In this document: positions 10,559-20,356 of the stretch, piece by piece | Position numbering within the stretch: the first letter of the stretch is position 1 | How the letters are laid out: every line of letters begins with the position of its first letter | Assembly (NCBI RefSeq): GCF_013201895.1 | Contig: NZ_CP053841.1 | Span: 930,001-994,000, forward strand | Reading direction: 5' to 3' | Source: Campylobacter blaseri | GTDB lineage: Bacteria; Campylobacterota; Campylobacteria; Campylobacterales; Campylobacteraceae | Length of the DNA: 64,000 nucleotides | Made by a program: the position numbers and the translations under genes | The notes under the pieces: model-generated | Databases searched by the model: none | Told to the model about the DNA's origin: nothing | The model's input: the letters and a program-made list of their open reading frames with translations, nothing else

Positions 10559-12273
10559 GTCAAAGAATAGTAGTTGACCCAGTAACTAGAATAGAAGGTC
10601 ACCTTAGAGTGGAGGTGATTGTTGATGATGATAATGTTGTAAAAGAAGCTTATAGCGGCTCAACTTTGTGGCGTGGATTAGAAACCATAGTTAAAGGAAG
10701 AGATCCAAGAGATGCTGGTTTTTTATTGCAAAGAATTTGTGGAGTTTGTACATATTCCCACTATAAGGCAGGTATTATGGCAGTTGAAAATGCACTTGGT
10801 ATAACACCACCATTAAATGCATTGCTTACAAGAACTCTTATGAGTAATGCCTTGTTTTACCATGACCATATAGTTCATTTTTATCAACTACATGCACTTG
10901 ATTATGTTGATATTGTAAGTGCACTTAGTGCTGATCCAAAAGCAGCCAGCGAAGAAGCATTTAGATGGTGTGAAACTCCATATGCTTGTGGTGCAGATCA
11001 GCTAAAACTAGTTCAAGACAGAGTTCAAAAATTTGTTGATAAAGGAAATTTAGGACCATTTGCAAATGCATATTATGGACATCCTACATATAAATTAACT
11101 CCAGAACAAAACCTAATAGCACTTTCTCACTATCTAGAGTGTTTAAAAGTTCAAAGAACAGCAGCACAACTTATGGCAATCTTTGGTGCAAAACAACCTC
11201 ACCCTCAAAGCTTAACAGTTGGTGGGGTAACTTGTGTTATGGATATTTTAAGTCCTACAAGACTTGGCGAATATTTAACTAGATTCCAAGAAGTGGCTGA
11301 TTTTGTTAACCGTGCTTACTATCCTGATTTAGTTATGGCGGGCATTGCATATTCAAAAGAAGCAAGTGTTTTAAATGATGTCGGTGTTGCAAACCTATGG
11401 ACACATAAAGAGTTTCAAATTTCAAGAAATGAATGGCTTTTTGATAGTGGTATAATCCTAAATGGTGATCTAAGCAAAGTTCATGATTTAGATGAAGATA
11501 AAATCACAGAAGAAGCAACTCACTCTTGGTACAAAAGAAATGAACCACTTCATCCTTATGATGGTGAGCAAGAGCCTAACTATACAGGCTTTAAAGATGA
11601 AAAAACACTAAATGCTAAAGGTGAGCTAGTTGACACAAAAGTATTTGACACTAAAGGAAAATACAGCTGGATAAAAGCTCCTAGATATGATAGTAAACCT
11701 ATGCAAGTTGGACCATTGGCAAATATAGTAGTAAACTATGCAAGAGGAAACAAATATGTTGTTCCTATTGTTGATAAGTTCTTAAGAGATACAGGGCTTC
11801 CATTAAATGCAGTATTATCTACACTTGGTAGAACAGCTTGCCGTATGCTAGAAGCAAAAGTTATAGCTGATCATGGACTAATAGCGTTTAACAACTTAGT
11901 AGAAAACATTAAAAGTGGAGATACTGAAACTTGTGTTCCTTATAAAATTGATACAAATAAAGAATACAAAGGTAGATATATAGGCAATGTTCCAAGGGGA
12001 ACTTTAAGCCACTGGTGTAGACTAGAAAAAGGTGTTATTAAAAATTGGCAAGCAGTTGTACCATCAACCTGGAATGCAAGTCCAAAAGATGCAAAAGGAC
12101 AAATGGGATCATACGAAGCTTGTCTAATAGGGTTAAAGATTGCTAATTTAACACAACCGCTTGAAATTATAAGAAAAATTCACTCATATGATCCGTGTAT
12201 TGCATGTGCTGTACATGTTATGGATACAAAAGGTAATGAACTTAGTAATTATAAAGTTAATCCGAGCTTATAA
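10555..12273 (+). CDS. hydB: [NiFe] hydrogenase large subunit HydB
   Basis: The catalytic subunit carrying the Ni-Fe(CN)2CO active site that oxidises H2. The 572-residue protein has both nickel-ligand pairs: RICGVC (C62, C65) and DPCIACAVH (C548, C551). About 18 residues remain after His554; this tail is the maturation extension that HydD-type endopeptidases remove after nickel insertion, so the gene encodes a precursor. It carries no export signal of its own and is expected to cross the membrane with the Tat-tagged HydA. It overlaps hydA by 4 nt, and hydC follows after 11 nt. Confidence 0.98.
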   Translation: MSQRIVVDPVTRIEGHLRVEVIVDDDNVVKEAYSGSTLWRGLETIVKGRDPRDAGFLLQRICGVCTYSHYKAGIMAVENALGITPPLNALLTRTLMSNALFYHDHIVHFYQLHALDYVDIVSALSADPKAASEEAFRWCETPYACGADQLKLVQDRVQKFVDKGNLGPFANAYYGHPTYKLTPEQNLIALSHYLECLKVQRTAAQLMAIFGAKQPHPQSLTVGGVTCVMDILSPTRLGEYLTRFQEVADFVNRAYYPDLVMAGIAYSKEASVLNDVGVANLWTHKEFQISRNEWLFDSGIILNGDLSKVHDLDEDKITEEATHSWYKRNEPLHPYDGEQEPNYTGFKDEKTLNAKGELVDTKVFDTKGKYSWIKAPRYDSKPMQVGPLANIVVNYARGNKYVVPIVDKFLRDTGLPLNAVLSTLGRTACRMLEAKVIADHGLIAFNNLVENIKSGDTETCVPYKIDTNKEYKGRYIGNVPRGTLSHWCRLEKGVIKNWQAVVPSTWNASPKDAKGQMGSYEACLIGLKIANLTQPLEIIRKIHSYDPCIACAVHVMDTKGNELSNYKVNPSL

Positions 12274-12284
12274 AGGAGTATTCT

Positions 12285-12962
12285 ATGAAAATAAATGCAG
12301 AAAGAAAAGCTGAATACGAGTTTTCTATAGGATATAGGGCCACACACTGGATAAGAGCTATAACTATAGCTGTTTTAATAGTTAGTGGATTATATATAGC
12401 ATATGTTTTTCAAAGTGCTAATATAAATGATGAACCTGTACTATTTTTGCAAGCTAAGTGGCGCTTTGTCCACTTAGTAGCAGGATTTATAATGATAGGT
12501 GCTATTATATTTAAATCATATCTGTTTGTTTTTGATAAATTAAGCAGAAGGGAACTAGTTAGTATATTGGATTTCATAAATCCAAAAATTTGGATAGATC
12601 AGATTAAATTTTATCTATTTATAGGGGATCATCCTCAACTAAAAGGGGTTTATAATCCACTTCAATTTATTGCATATATAATATTTTATGCGGTTGCGTT
12701 TTTGATATCAATAACTGGGCTTATTCTATATGTTCATGTATATCATAACGGACTTGGCGGACTTTTATATGAACCTTTAAGAGAGATTGAAGTAGCAATG
12801 GGTGGCTTAGCTAATGTTAGAGCTATTCACCATATATGTATGAATATTATAATATTTTTTGTTTGTGTCCATGTTTATATGGCAGTATTTAATGCTATTA
12901 AGGGTAAAAATGGTGCAATAGATGCTATTATAAGTGGGTATAAATTCCCAGCCAAAGATTGA
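12285..12962 (+). CDS. hydC: Ni/Fe-hydrogenase b-type cytochrome subunit HydC
   Basis: The dihaem b-type membrane cytochrome that anchors HydAB and passes electrons from the FeS chain to the quinone pool. The 225-residue protein has four hydrophobic helices (about 26-45, 63-85, 124-148 and 182-205). Histidines are placed for haem b ligation in RATHWIRA, FVHLVAG, YVHVYHNG and IHHICMN. AAGGAG precedes the ATG by about 6 nt. It is the third gene of the operon, and hydD begins directly after its stop. Confidence 0.95.
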   Translation: MKINAERKAEYEFSIGYRATHWIRAITIAVLIVSGLYIAYVFQSANINDEPVLFLQAKWRFVHLVAGFIMIGAIIFKSYLFVFDKLSRRELVSILDFINPKIWIDQIKFYLFIGDHPQLKGVYNPLQFIAYIIFYAVAFLISITGLILYVHVYHNGLGGLLYEPLREIEVAMGGLANVRAIHHICMNIIIFFVCVHVYMAVFNAIKGKNGAIDAIISGYKFPAKD

Positions 12963-12966
12963 GAAA

Positions 12967-13512
12967 TTGAAAATCTTAGTTTTAGGAATTGGTAATGTAA
13001 TGTTCTCCGATGAAGGTATCGGAGTTCACATTACCAAAATGATAGAAAAGAATTATACTTTTTATTCAAAAAAACACACAATTGATTTTGTAGATGGTGG
13101 AACATTAGCAAATATCCTAATACCAACAATTGTAGAATATGATAATGTTTTAATTATTGATTGCATAGATGCTGATGATGGCAAAATAGGCGATGTCTAT
13201 TTTTTTGATTATAATGATATGCCAAAAATGATAAATTGGAGTGGTTCAGCACATGAGGTTGAAATGCTTCAAACTCTACAAATGATGGAAATACTTGGAG
13301 ATAGACCAGAAACCAAAATTCTTGGAGTGGTTCCAAAAAGAATAGAGCCTCTAAGCTTTGATTTAAGCGAAGAAATTCAAAAAGCAGTTCCTTTAATGGA
13401 AAAAACAATAATAAACCATCTTAAACAATTTGAATTTGAAATTAAAAAAATAGCAAATTACTCTGTTCAAGATATAGCAGACCAATTTAAGAAAGAGCAA
13501 TATGATAATTAG
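12967..13512 (+). CDS. hydD: hydrogenase maturation endopeptidase HydD (HyaD/HupD family)
   Basis: A nickel-sensing protease (M52 family) that clips the C-terminal tail of HydB once nickel is in place. The family opening K-ILVLGIGNVMFSDEGIGV is at the very start, with acidic metal ligands in SDEG and later in IDCIDADD. I place the start at the TTG at 12967, 5 nt after the hydC stop. Homologues begin with MKILVLGIGN, and the in-frame GTG at 12934 would add 11 unrelated residues overlapping hydC. The exact start is therefore uncertain. The 3' end overlaps the next gene by 11 nt. Confidence 0.92.
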   Translation: MKILVLGIGNVMFSDEGIGVHITKMIEKNYTFYSKKHTIDFVDGGTLANILIPTIVEYDNVLIIDCIDADDGKIGDVYFFDYNDMPKMINWSGSAHEVEMLQTLQMMEILGDRPETKILGVVPKRIEPLSFDLSEEIQKAVPLMEKTIINHLKQFEFEIKKIANYSVQDIADQFKKEQYDN

Positions 13513-15040
13513 CTACGAGTTTAAATATCTTAATAAAAATAATTTTTTAATTTTTTTCTTAGAATACTATGCAAAAAAAAGTAATTTAAACTACTCAATA
13601 ATCTCCAACAATAGCACCATAAAGCTTTTTGTTGAAGGAGATGAAGAAGAACAGGTTAAATTTAGTGATGAATATATGGCTTTGATACCAAATTCAATAT
13701 TTTTAGCTAAAAGTAGTGTTGAAAATGTAGATGAATTACCAAAATCAGACTATGAATATAATAAATCTTCCTTTGCAAACATAACTCCAAAAGTTGTTAA
13801 AGAGTACCTAAATGATAATAATATAGAAAATGAATATGGTGTATTTAGTGAGATATCTGTTCTAAAAAATGGTGAGTTTATTGAAGTTAGAAAAGATACC
13901 TATAATGACTTATTAAATTTTACCTACTTAGCCATGACTCACAATCAAACACTTACTTTAAAAGATAGAAATTTTACTTTTGAAATTAAAAGTGATTATG
14001 ACTTCGCAAATGCTGATTTTTTAATGCCAACAACCTTTAAGGCGATTCCAAAAGTTTTTTCAATGGATGAAAAAAATCTAATTGCATTAGCAAGCCTTGA
14101 AAAACCCATATTGAACCAGAGATTAAACTCAATATTTAGAGATAAACATCCCAATTCACCTCTTTTTTTCAATATTAAGGCAGCAAGTGATTTTTTTTTA
14201 TTTTCAATGCTAGACAACCTATATAGGGAAAATATATTTTTCGTTAGCGTTATTGTTAAAAATAAAAGCTTCAAACCATTCAAGGTTTCTACACTAGATA
14301 ATAGTTTTTTAGTTATAAACCAAGGTGAGTTTATATCCCAAAAAGAGAGAAGCTTTTTAGAGAAAAATAGTGATTCTGAATTTTCTTTATATGGTCTAAT
14401 TTGTAATGAATTAGATATCTTAGATGATAGAAATGTAAATATTTTTTTAAGTAAAACTAAAGATGATAGTATAAAAATTCATGATAATAGTAAAAGCATT
14501 GATCTATTAAATTTTAAAAAATATAGTTCATATGAAGATATTTTAGAAGAGATAGTAGCTGATGAAACTGGTTCTAGATTATATGAAAACTTTTCTAAAG
14601 AATTTATTTTTCCAAAAGGAAAAATAGAAAAATCAAATAATTTTTACTCTCTTTTTGATATAATTTCAAATATACTTTTTCAAAAAAATGCTGACTATCT
14701 TTTACTAAGTGCAAAAGCTTTTTTTGGAAAAAAGGGTGTTAGAGTTGATTATCTTTTAAAGGAGAAAAAACAGTTTGATATCTCAAGATTTATAAGAAGT
14801 GGTATGAGTTATAAATTAGCAGGAATAGATGATAAACTTCTAAGTTATGGCTATATAGAGTCATTAATCCATTTTTTAGATGACTTGCTTGGAGATATAA
14901 AAGATGAGATAGATTTTAAAAATACCATACTAACGGGAAGTTTATTTGAAGAAATACCTATATCAAATCTAGCTTTGAAAATAATAACAAAAGACAAAAA
15001 CCCTAAATTTAGCAACTATTTTGGACTTGAAGGCTTTTAG
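13502..15040 (+). CDS. hydE: hydrogenase accessory protein, probably HydE
   Basis: A 512-residue soluble protein with no signal peptide or membrane helix, no Cys-rich metal site and no motif I can assign. I infer HydE mainly from position: related Epsilonproteobacteria (Helicobacter, Wolinella) carry a hydE of about this size directly after hydD. The start overlaps hydD by 11 nt, and the stop TAG shares a base with the hypF GTG, so it is translationally coupled on both sides. This supports a role in hydrogenase assembly. The biochemical activity is unknown. Confidence 0.7.
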   Translation: MIISYEFKYLNKNNFLIFFLEYYAKKSNLNYSIISNNSTIKLFVEGDEEEQVKFSDEYMALIPNSIFLAKSSVENVDELPKSDYEYNKSSFANITPKVVKEYLNDNNIENEYGVFSEISVLKNGEFIEVRKDTYNDLLNFTYLAMTHNQTLTLKDRNFTFEIKSDYDFANADFLMPTTFKAIPKVFSMDEKNLIALASLEKPILNQRLNSIFRDKHPNSPLFFNIKAASDFFLFSMLDNLYRENIFFVSVIVKNKSFKPFKVSTLDNSFLVINQGEFISQKERSFLEKNSDSEFSLYGLICNELDILDDRNVNIFLSKTKDDSIKIHDNSKSIDLLNFKKYSSYEDILEEIVADETGSRLYENFSKEFIFPKGKIEKSNNFYSLFDIISNILFQKNADYLLLSAKAFFGKKGVRVDYLLKEKKQFDISRFIRSGMSYKLAGIDDKLLSYGYIESLIHFLDDLLGDIKDEIDFKNTILTGSLFEEIPISNLALKIITKDKNPKFSNYFGLEGF

Positions 15041-17256
15041 TGAAATGCTACAAACTTAGTATATTTGGTGCGGTGCAAGGTGTTGGTTTTCGCCCATTTA
15101 TATACCAAATAGCAACTAAATTGGGACTATTTGGAGAGGTTTACAACGATAACGAAGGTGTAAAGATTATAGTGTCAAATGGAAATATAGATAGTTTTAA
15201 AAAAGCTATTTTAGATAATCTTCCACCACTTGCAAGAATTGATAAAATAATTCAAAAAGAGATAGATATACAAAAAGAGTATTTTGATTTTAAAATAACA
15301 AAATCAAAATCCGCATTAGAGTTTAGCCCTATACTTCCTGACTTTGCAATTTGTGATGATTGTAAAAAAGAATTTTATGATAAGGATAATCCAAGATATA
15401 ACTACCCTTTTATAAATTGCACAAATTGCGGTCCAAGACTCTCTATCATAAAACAACTTCCATATGATAGAAAAAATACAACTATGGATAGTTTTAAGAT
15501 GTGTTCTTATTGCCAAAGCGAGTATGAAAACCCACTAAATAGAAGATATCATGCACAGCCTATATCTTGTCCAAATTGTGGCCCAAAACTTATTTTAAAA
15601 GACAGATATAAAAACACTATAACCACAGATCAAAAAGAGTGCATTAAACAAGTTGTTAAACTACTAAATGAGGGAAAAATTCTAGCCATAAAAGGAATGG
15701 GTGGTTTTCACTTAGTTTGTGACGCTTCAAATAAAAATAGCATAGAACTTTTAAGAAAGCGCAAAGATAGACCCGATAAACCTTTCGCCATAATGTGTGA
15801 AGATGAAAAAATGGCAAATGAGTTTGCTTATATATCCAAAAAAGAGAGTGAAATTTTAAACTCAAATTTAAAACCTATAGTTATTTTAAAATCAAAAAAC
15901 AATTCTAAAATTCCAGATAATTTAGCACCAAATTTAAATAAACTTGGAATTTTTTTAGCAAATACAGGGCTTCATCTTTTGATTTTCAAATATCTAAAAA
16001 AGCCAATCATTGCAACAAGTGCAAATTTAAGTGGTGAGCCTATAATTTTTAACGAAGAAGATTTACTTAGCAAGCATAGTTCAATTATTGATTATTACCT
16101 AGATAATGATAGAGATATTTTGACACCTAGTGATGACTCTATAACTCAAATTATTCAAGATAAAACATTTTTTTTAAGAACTTCAAGAGGGATTAATCCT
16201 AAAATTTTTATCTCAAATTTTGATAAAAAGGGTTGCTTTTTATCAATAGGAGCTGAACTTAAAAATCAATTTGTAATATATAAAGATGGTCAAATTTTCA
16301 TATCACCTTATATTGGTGATCTGAAAAATATAGCAACTTTTGATAGATTTAAGTCTTTAATAAAAATGTTTGAAGATAGTTATAAGCTTAAATTTGATGA
16401 GATTATAGCTGATCTACATCCAAATTTTATACACATAAAACACTTTGAAAAACAAAATTATAAAATAAATAAAATCCAACATCATTATGCACATCTGATT
16501 TCAGCACTTTATGATAATAATTTACTAAATTCCAACAAAAAATTTTTAGGCTTTTGTTTTGATGGAACTGGATATGGTGATGATGGAACTATTTGGGGTG
16601 GTGAAGTGTTTAAATTTGATGAGTACTCCTATGAGAGAGTTTATAATTTTGATGAGTTTTTACTCCTTGGGGGTGATTCTAGTATAAAAAATATTAATAA
16701 ACTAGCCTTTTCAATACTTAAAAAATATAATATAAATAATAAAGAATTTTTATCCAAATTTCCACAAAACACTGTTGGAAATTTAGAAAAAATATATGAT
16801 AAAAAGATAAATTCGTTTAAAACTTCATCGGTGGGGCGAATTTTTGATGCCTTTTACTCTATCTTATTTAATAAAGATAAAGTGAGCTATGATGGACAAG
16901 CTGGGATGGAGATAGAGTATTTTTATGATAAAAATATAAAAAATAGTTATCATTTTAAACTAAAAGAGAGTAAAATCATATTTAAAGATGCTTTTTTAAA
17001 TTTATCAAAAGTGGATAAAATTACAGCATGTAGTAAATTTATAAATGGAATTTGCAACATAGTAGTTGAAATTTCACAAAAAGAAAATATGCCCGTAGTT
17101 TTAAGTGGTGGTGTCTTTCAGAATAAAACCATAGTAGATAAACTTATAAACGAGTTTAAAGACAAAAATATTGAGTTTTATTTTAATACAAACTCACCAA
17201 CGAATGATAGCGGTATAGCCTTAGGGCAAATGATTTGGTATTTAAAAAATAGATAA
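15040..17256 (+). CDS. hypF: carbamoyltransferase HypF
   Basis: HypF turns carbamoyl phosphate and ATP into carbamoyl-AMP and transfers the carbamoyl group to the HypE C-terminal Cys, the source of the active-site cyanide. The domains are in order across 738 residues: acylphosphatase (about 1-90, GAVQGVGFRPF); two zinc-finger pairs (about 105-180, CDDCKKEF with NCTNCGPR, CSYCQSEY with CPNCGPK); a YrdC-like domain (about 195-370); and a Kae1-like carbamoyltransferase domain with HHYAHLISAL and VLSGGVFQN. The start is GTG at 15040, overlapping the previous TAG by one base. Complete. Confidence 0.97.
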   Translation: MKCYKLSIFGAVQGVGFRPFIYQIATKLGLFGEVYNDNEGVKIIVSNGNIDSFKKAILDNLPPLARIDKIIQKEIDIQKEYFDFKITKSKSALEFSPILPDFAICDDCKKEFYDKDNPRYNYPFINCTNCGPRLSIIKQLPYDRKNTTMDSFKMCSYCQSEYENPLNRRYHAQPISCPNCGPKLILKDRYKNTITTDQKECIKQVVKLLNEGKILAIKGMGGFHLVCDASNKNSIELLRKRKDRPDKPFAIMCEDEKMANEFAYISKKESEILNSNLKPIVILKSKNNSKIPDNLAPNLNKLGIFLANTGLHLLIFKYLKKPIIATSANLSGEPIIFNEEDLLSKHSSIIDYYLDNDRDILTPSDDSITQIIQDKTFFLRTSRGINPKIFISNFDKKGCFLSIGAELKNQFVIYKDGQIFISPYIGDLKNIATFDRFKSLIKMFEDSYKLKFDEIIADLHPNFIHIKHFEKQNYKINKIQHHYAHLISALYDNNLLNSNKKFLGFCFDGTGYGDDGTIWGGEVFKFDEYSYERVYNFDEFLLLGGDSSIKNINKLAFSILKKYNINNKEFLSKFPQNTVGNLEKIYDKKINSFKTSSVGRIFDAFYSILFNKDKVSYDGQAGMEIEYFYDKNIKNSYHFKLKESKIIFKDAFLNLSKVDKITACSKFINGICNIVVEISQKENMPVVLSGGVFQNKTIVDKLINEFKDKNIEFYFNTNSPTNDSGIALGQMIWYLKNR

Positions 17257-17267
17257 AAGGAGAAAAT

Positions 17268-17996
17268 ATGTGTAAAGATTGCGGTTGTTCAATGGATACA
17301 GGTAATGCAAAAGAACATCATCACCACGACCATCCTGCTTTGAACGAAACTAAAACAATAGAGGTTGTTAGTAAAATTTTAAGTGAAAATGATAAAGAAG
17401 CAGACCATAACAGAGCCCATTTAGATGAGCATTCTATATTATGTATAAATTTGATGAGTAGTCCAGGTGCTGGTAAAACAACACTTTTGGAATCAACTAT
17501 TAAAACAGGTAAGTTCAAAATTGGAGTAGTTGAGGGTGATTTAGAAACAAACAAAGACGCCGATAGAATTATAAAAGCAGGTGCAAAAGCACATCAAATC
17601 ACAACTGGTCAAGCTTGTCATTTAGATGCTTTTATGGTGCATAAAGGACTACATCACTTACCATTAAATGAGTTAAATTTGGTATTTATAGAAAATGTTG
17701 GAAACCTAGTTTGTCCAGCTAGCTATGATGTTGGAGCACACTTAAATGTTGTTTTGCTTAGCACACCAGAAGGAAGTGATAAGGTTTCAAAATATCCTGT
17801 AATGTTTAGAGCTGCTGATTTGGTAATCGTTACAAAATCTTCAATAAAAGAGCATTTTGATTTTGATACAAAAGATGTAATTGAAGATGTTAGAAAACTA
17901 AATCCAAGAGCTGATATCATAGAACTTGATAGCAAGACAGGCGAAGGCATGGATAAATGGATAAAATATTTAGAGTTTAAAATGGAGCTAAGATAA
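17268..17996 (+). CDS. hypB: hydrogenase nickel incorporation GTPase HypB
   Basis: HypB is the SIMIBI GTPase that works with HypA to deliver nickel to the HydB precursor. The 242-residue protein begins with MCKDCGCS, a high-affinity metal-site motif, followed by a short His-rich run (HHHHDH). The GTPase P-loop is SSPGAGKTT, with EGDLETNKD as switch region and VTKSS near the base-recognition site. The conserved metal pair ACHLDA and NLVCPASYDVGAH is present. AAAGGAG precedes the ATG, and the stop overlaps hypC by one base (TAATG). Confidence 0.98.
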   Translation: MCKDCGCSMDTGNAKEHHHHDHPALNETKTIEVVSKILSENDKEADHNRAHLDEHSILCINLMSSPGAGKTTLLESTIKTGKFKIGVVEGDLETNKDADRIIKAGAKAHQITTGQACHLDAFMVHKGLHHLPLNELNLVFIENVGNLVCPASYDVGAHLNVVLLSTPEGSDKVSKYPVMFRAADLVIVTKSSIKEHFDFDTKDVIEDVRKLNPRADIIELDSKTGEGMDKWIKYLEFKMELR

Positions 17997-18292
17997 TGTG
18001 CTTGAGTATACCTTCAAAGGTTATAGCAATTGATGAGAATAACTATGCAACTGTTGAAACTTTGGGCGTTAAAAGAGGTGTTACTCTTGATTTGATACCT
18101 GAAAAAGTAGAAGTTGGCGAATATGTCTTAATCCATGTTGGCTTTGCTATGGAAAAGATAGATACAAAAGCAGCGCTTGAAAGTATAGAAGTATATAAGC
18201 AAATTGCAAAGCAGATGGAAGAGGGCGATATAAGCGAACTTGAAGGAGATATGGGTTTAGAGGATTTAAGAGGCAAAAATGGATCTAATTAA
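17996..18292 (+). CDS. hypC: hydrogenase assembly chaperone HypC
   Basis: HypC carries the Fe(CN)2CO unit with HypD and docks on the large-subunit precursor. The 98-residue protein starts MCLSIPSKVI with the essential Cys2 and has the beta-barrel core GVKRGVTLDL and GEYVLIHVGFAMEKID. The acidic C-terminal tail is usual. It overlaps hypB by one base and hypD by 14 nt. Confidence 0.97.
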   Translation: MCLSIPSKVIAIDENNYATVETLGVKRGVTLDLIPEKVEVGEYVLIHVGFAMEKIDTKAALESIEVYKQIAKQMEEGDISELEGDMGLEDLRGKNGSN

Positions 18293-19370
18293 TGACTTTA
18301 GAGATAAAGATTTAATTTTTAGCCTATCAAATTTGATACAAAAAAAGAGTAAAAAACCACTAAATATTATGGAAATTTGTGGTGGACATACTCACTCTAT
18401 AATGAAATTTGGAATTCATAAACTAGTTGGTAAAAATATAAACTTTATCCACGGCCCAGGTTGCCCTGTGTGTGTTATGCCAAGAAGTAAAATAGACGCG
18501 GCAATCAAACTTGCGTCTATGGATAATGTTATCTTTACCACACTAGCTGATATGCTAAGAGTTCCAGGGAGCACTTCAACACTACAAAAAGCTAGATCAC
18601 AAGGGCATGATATAAGAGCTTTATACTCTCCTCTTGATGTTATCCAAATAGCAAAAGATAATCCAGATAAAAAAGTTATATTTTTTGCAATAGGTTTTGA
18701 AACAACCACCCCAATGACAGCGGTTGTAGTGGAAAAAGCCATAGAGCTTGGCTTGAAAAATTTATTTTTTCATATAAATCATGTAACCGTTCCAGCCCCA
18801 GTTAGGGCACTAATGAACGATGAAAATGTGAAAATTGATGCATTTTTAGGACCAAGCCATGTAAGTGTGATAACAGGTTCAAAAATATATGAAAGCATTG
18901 CTAATGATTATAAAAAACCAATAGCAATTAGTGGTTTTGAGCCGGTGGATATCTTAGATGGTATCTTAAACTTAGTAGAGCAGGGCGAAAATGAAACCTA
19001 TAAAGTATATAATCAATACAAAAGAGCGGTAAAATTAGAGGGAAATTTAAAAGCAAAAGAGCTGATTGATAAGTATTTTAAAATTTGTGATTTTGAGTTT
19101 AGGGGTTTGGGAAATATACCAAATGGTGGAGTTGATTTAAAAGACAAATACTCATATTTAAATGCAAAATTTGTTTTTGATTGTAATGTTGAGAGTAAAA
19201 AAGAGAGTAAGGCCTGTATATGTGGCGAAATTTTAAAGGGCAGGGCAAAGCCATATGATTGTAAAATTTTTTCAAAAGTTTGCAATCCGCAAAATCCTAT
19301 TGGATCTTGTATGGTTTCAAGCGAGGGTGCTTGTGCGGCTTATTATAAATATGCAAAGGAAAATGTATGA
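18279..19370 (+). CDS. hypD: hydrogenase maturation factor HypD
   Basis: HypD is the [4Fe-4S] scaffold on which the Fe(CN)2CO group is assembled. The 363-residue protein has the family motifs CGGHTHS, GPGCPVCVMP (the CxxC redox pair), FFAIGFETTTP and GFEPVDIL. The C-terminal cluster cysteines lie in CICGEILKGRAKPYDC, CNPQNPIGSC and EGACAAYY. Full length. It overlaps hypC by 14 nt and hypE by 4 nt, inside the long coupled operon. Confidence 0.98.
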   Translation: MDLINDFRDKDLIFSLSNLIQKKSKKPLNIMEICGGHTHSIMKFGIHKLVGKNINFIHGPGCPVCVMPRSKIDAAIKLASMDNVIFTTLADMLRVPGSTSTLQKARSQGHDIRALYSPLDVIQIAKDNPDKKVIFFAIGFETTTPMTAVVVEKAIELGLKNLFFHINHVTVPAPVRALMNDENVKIDAFLGPSHVSVITGSKIYESIANDYKKPIAISGFEPVDILDGILNLVEQGENETYKVYNQYKRAVKLEGNLKAKELIDKYFKICDFEFRGLGNIPNGGVDLKDKYSYLNAKFVFDCNVESKKESKACICGEILKGRAKPYDCKIFSKVCNPQNPIGSCMVSSEGACAAYYKYAKENV

Positions 19371-20356
19371 AAAATATACTCTTAAGCCATGGTGGCGGTG
19401 GCGAGGAGATGAATGAGCTTATCAACGAGCTTATTTTTAAATACTTTGACAATGAAATTTTAAAAGAAACAAATGATTCTGCTATTTTAAAAATTGATGG
19501 TGAGATTGCATTTAGTACGGATTCTTATGTGGTAACTCCTATCTTTTTTAGTGGGGGAGATATAGGCAAAATTTCAGTATGTGGAACTATAAACGATCTT
19601 TGCATGGTTGGTGCAAAGCCTTTATACTTAAGTGTTGGTTTTATTATAGAAGAGGGGCTTAGCTTTGATGAGTTTGAAAAGATACTAAGCTCAATGTCCA
19701 AAATAGCAAAAGAAAATGATGTAAAGATTGTTTGTGGTGATACGAAGGTAGTACCAAAAGGCAAGTGTGATAAAATTTTTATAAATACAAGTGGAATTGG
19801 TAAAATTATACATAAAATAGAAACAAAAAATATTAAAAATAGAGCTAAAATACTAATAAGTGGTGATATAGCAAGGCATGGAAGTGTGATAGTTGCTGCA
19901 AGAGATGAAATAAATCTTGAAAGTGATTTAAAGAGTGATTGTAGAAGCTTAAAAGATATCGTTATGGCTCTTTTTGAAAATAACATCTATCCTCAAGCAA
20001 TGAGAGATGCCACAAGGGGTGGGCTAAGTGCTGTTTTAAATGAATGGGCAAATTTTAATAAAATTGAAATTTTATTAAATGAAGAGTCTATCAAAGTTCA
20101 AGATGAAGTTATGGGAATTTGTGAATTACTTGGGTTTGAGCCTTATGATTTAGCAAATGAAGGCACTTTTGTTTTAGCAATTGATGAAAAAGATTCAAAA
20201 AAAGCACTTGAAATTTTAAAAAATTTCAATGAAAATGCATCTATCATAGGTGAGGTTATCTCAGATAAAAATAGCCGAGTGATACTAAAAAATCCTTATG
20301 GAGTTAAAAGATTTTTAGAATACCCAAAAGGCGAACTACTTCCTAGGATTTGTTAA
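19367..20356 (+). CDS. hypE: hydrogenase maturation factor HypE
   Basis: HypE accepts the carbamoyl group from HypF on its C-terminal cysteine and dehydrates it to a thiocyanate, the CN donor for the active site. The 329-residue protein is an AIRS/PurM-like ATPase. It starts with SHGGGGEEM, has STDSYVVTP and DATRGGLSAVLNEWA, and ends with the required LPRIC so that Cys is the last residue. The stop TAA shares a base with the hypA ATG. Confidence 0.98.
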   Translation: MKNILLSHGGGGEEMNELINELIFKYFDNEILKETNDSAILKIDGEIAFSTDSYVVTPIFFSGGDIGKISVCGTINDLCMVGAKPLYLSVGFIIEEGLSFDEFEKILSSMSKIAKENDVKIVCGDTKVVPKGKCDKIFINTSGIGKIIHKIETKNIKNRAKILISGDIARHGSVIVAARDEINLESDLKSDCRSLKDIVMALFENNIYPQAMRDATRGGLSAVLNEWANFNKIEILLNEESIKVQDEVMGICELLGFEPYDLANEGTFVLAIDEKDSKKALEILKNFNENASIIGEVISDKNSRVILKNPYGVKRFLEYPKGELLPRIC

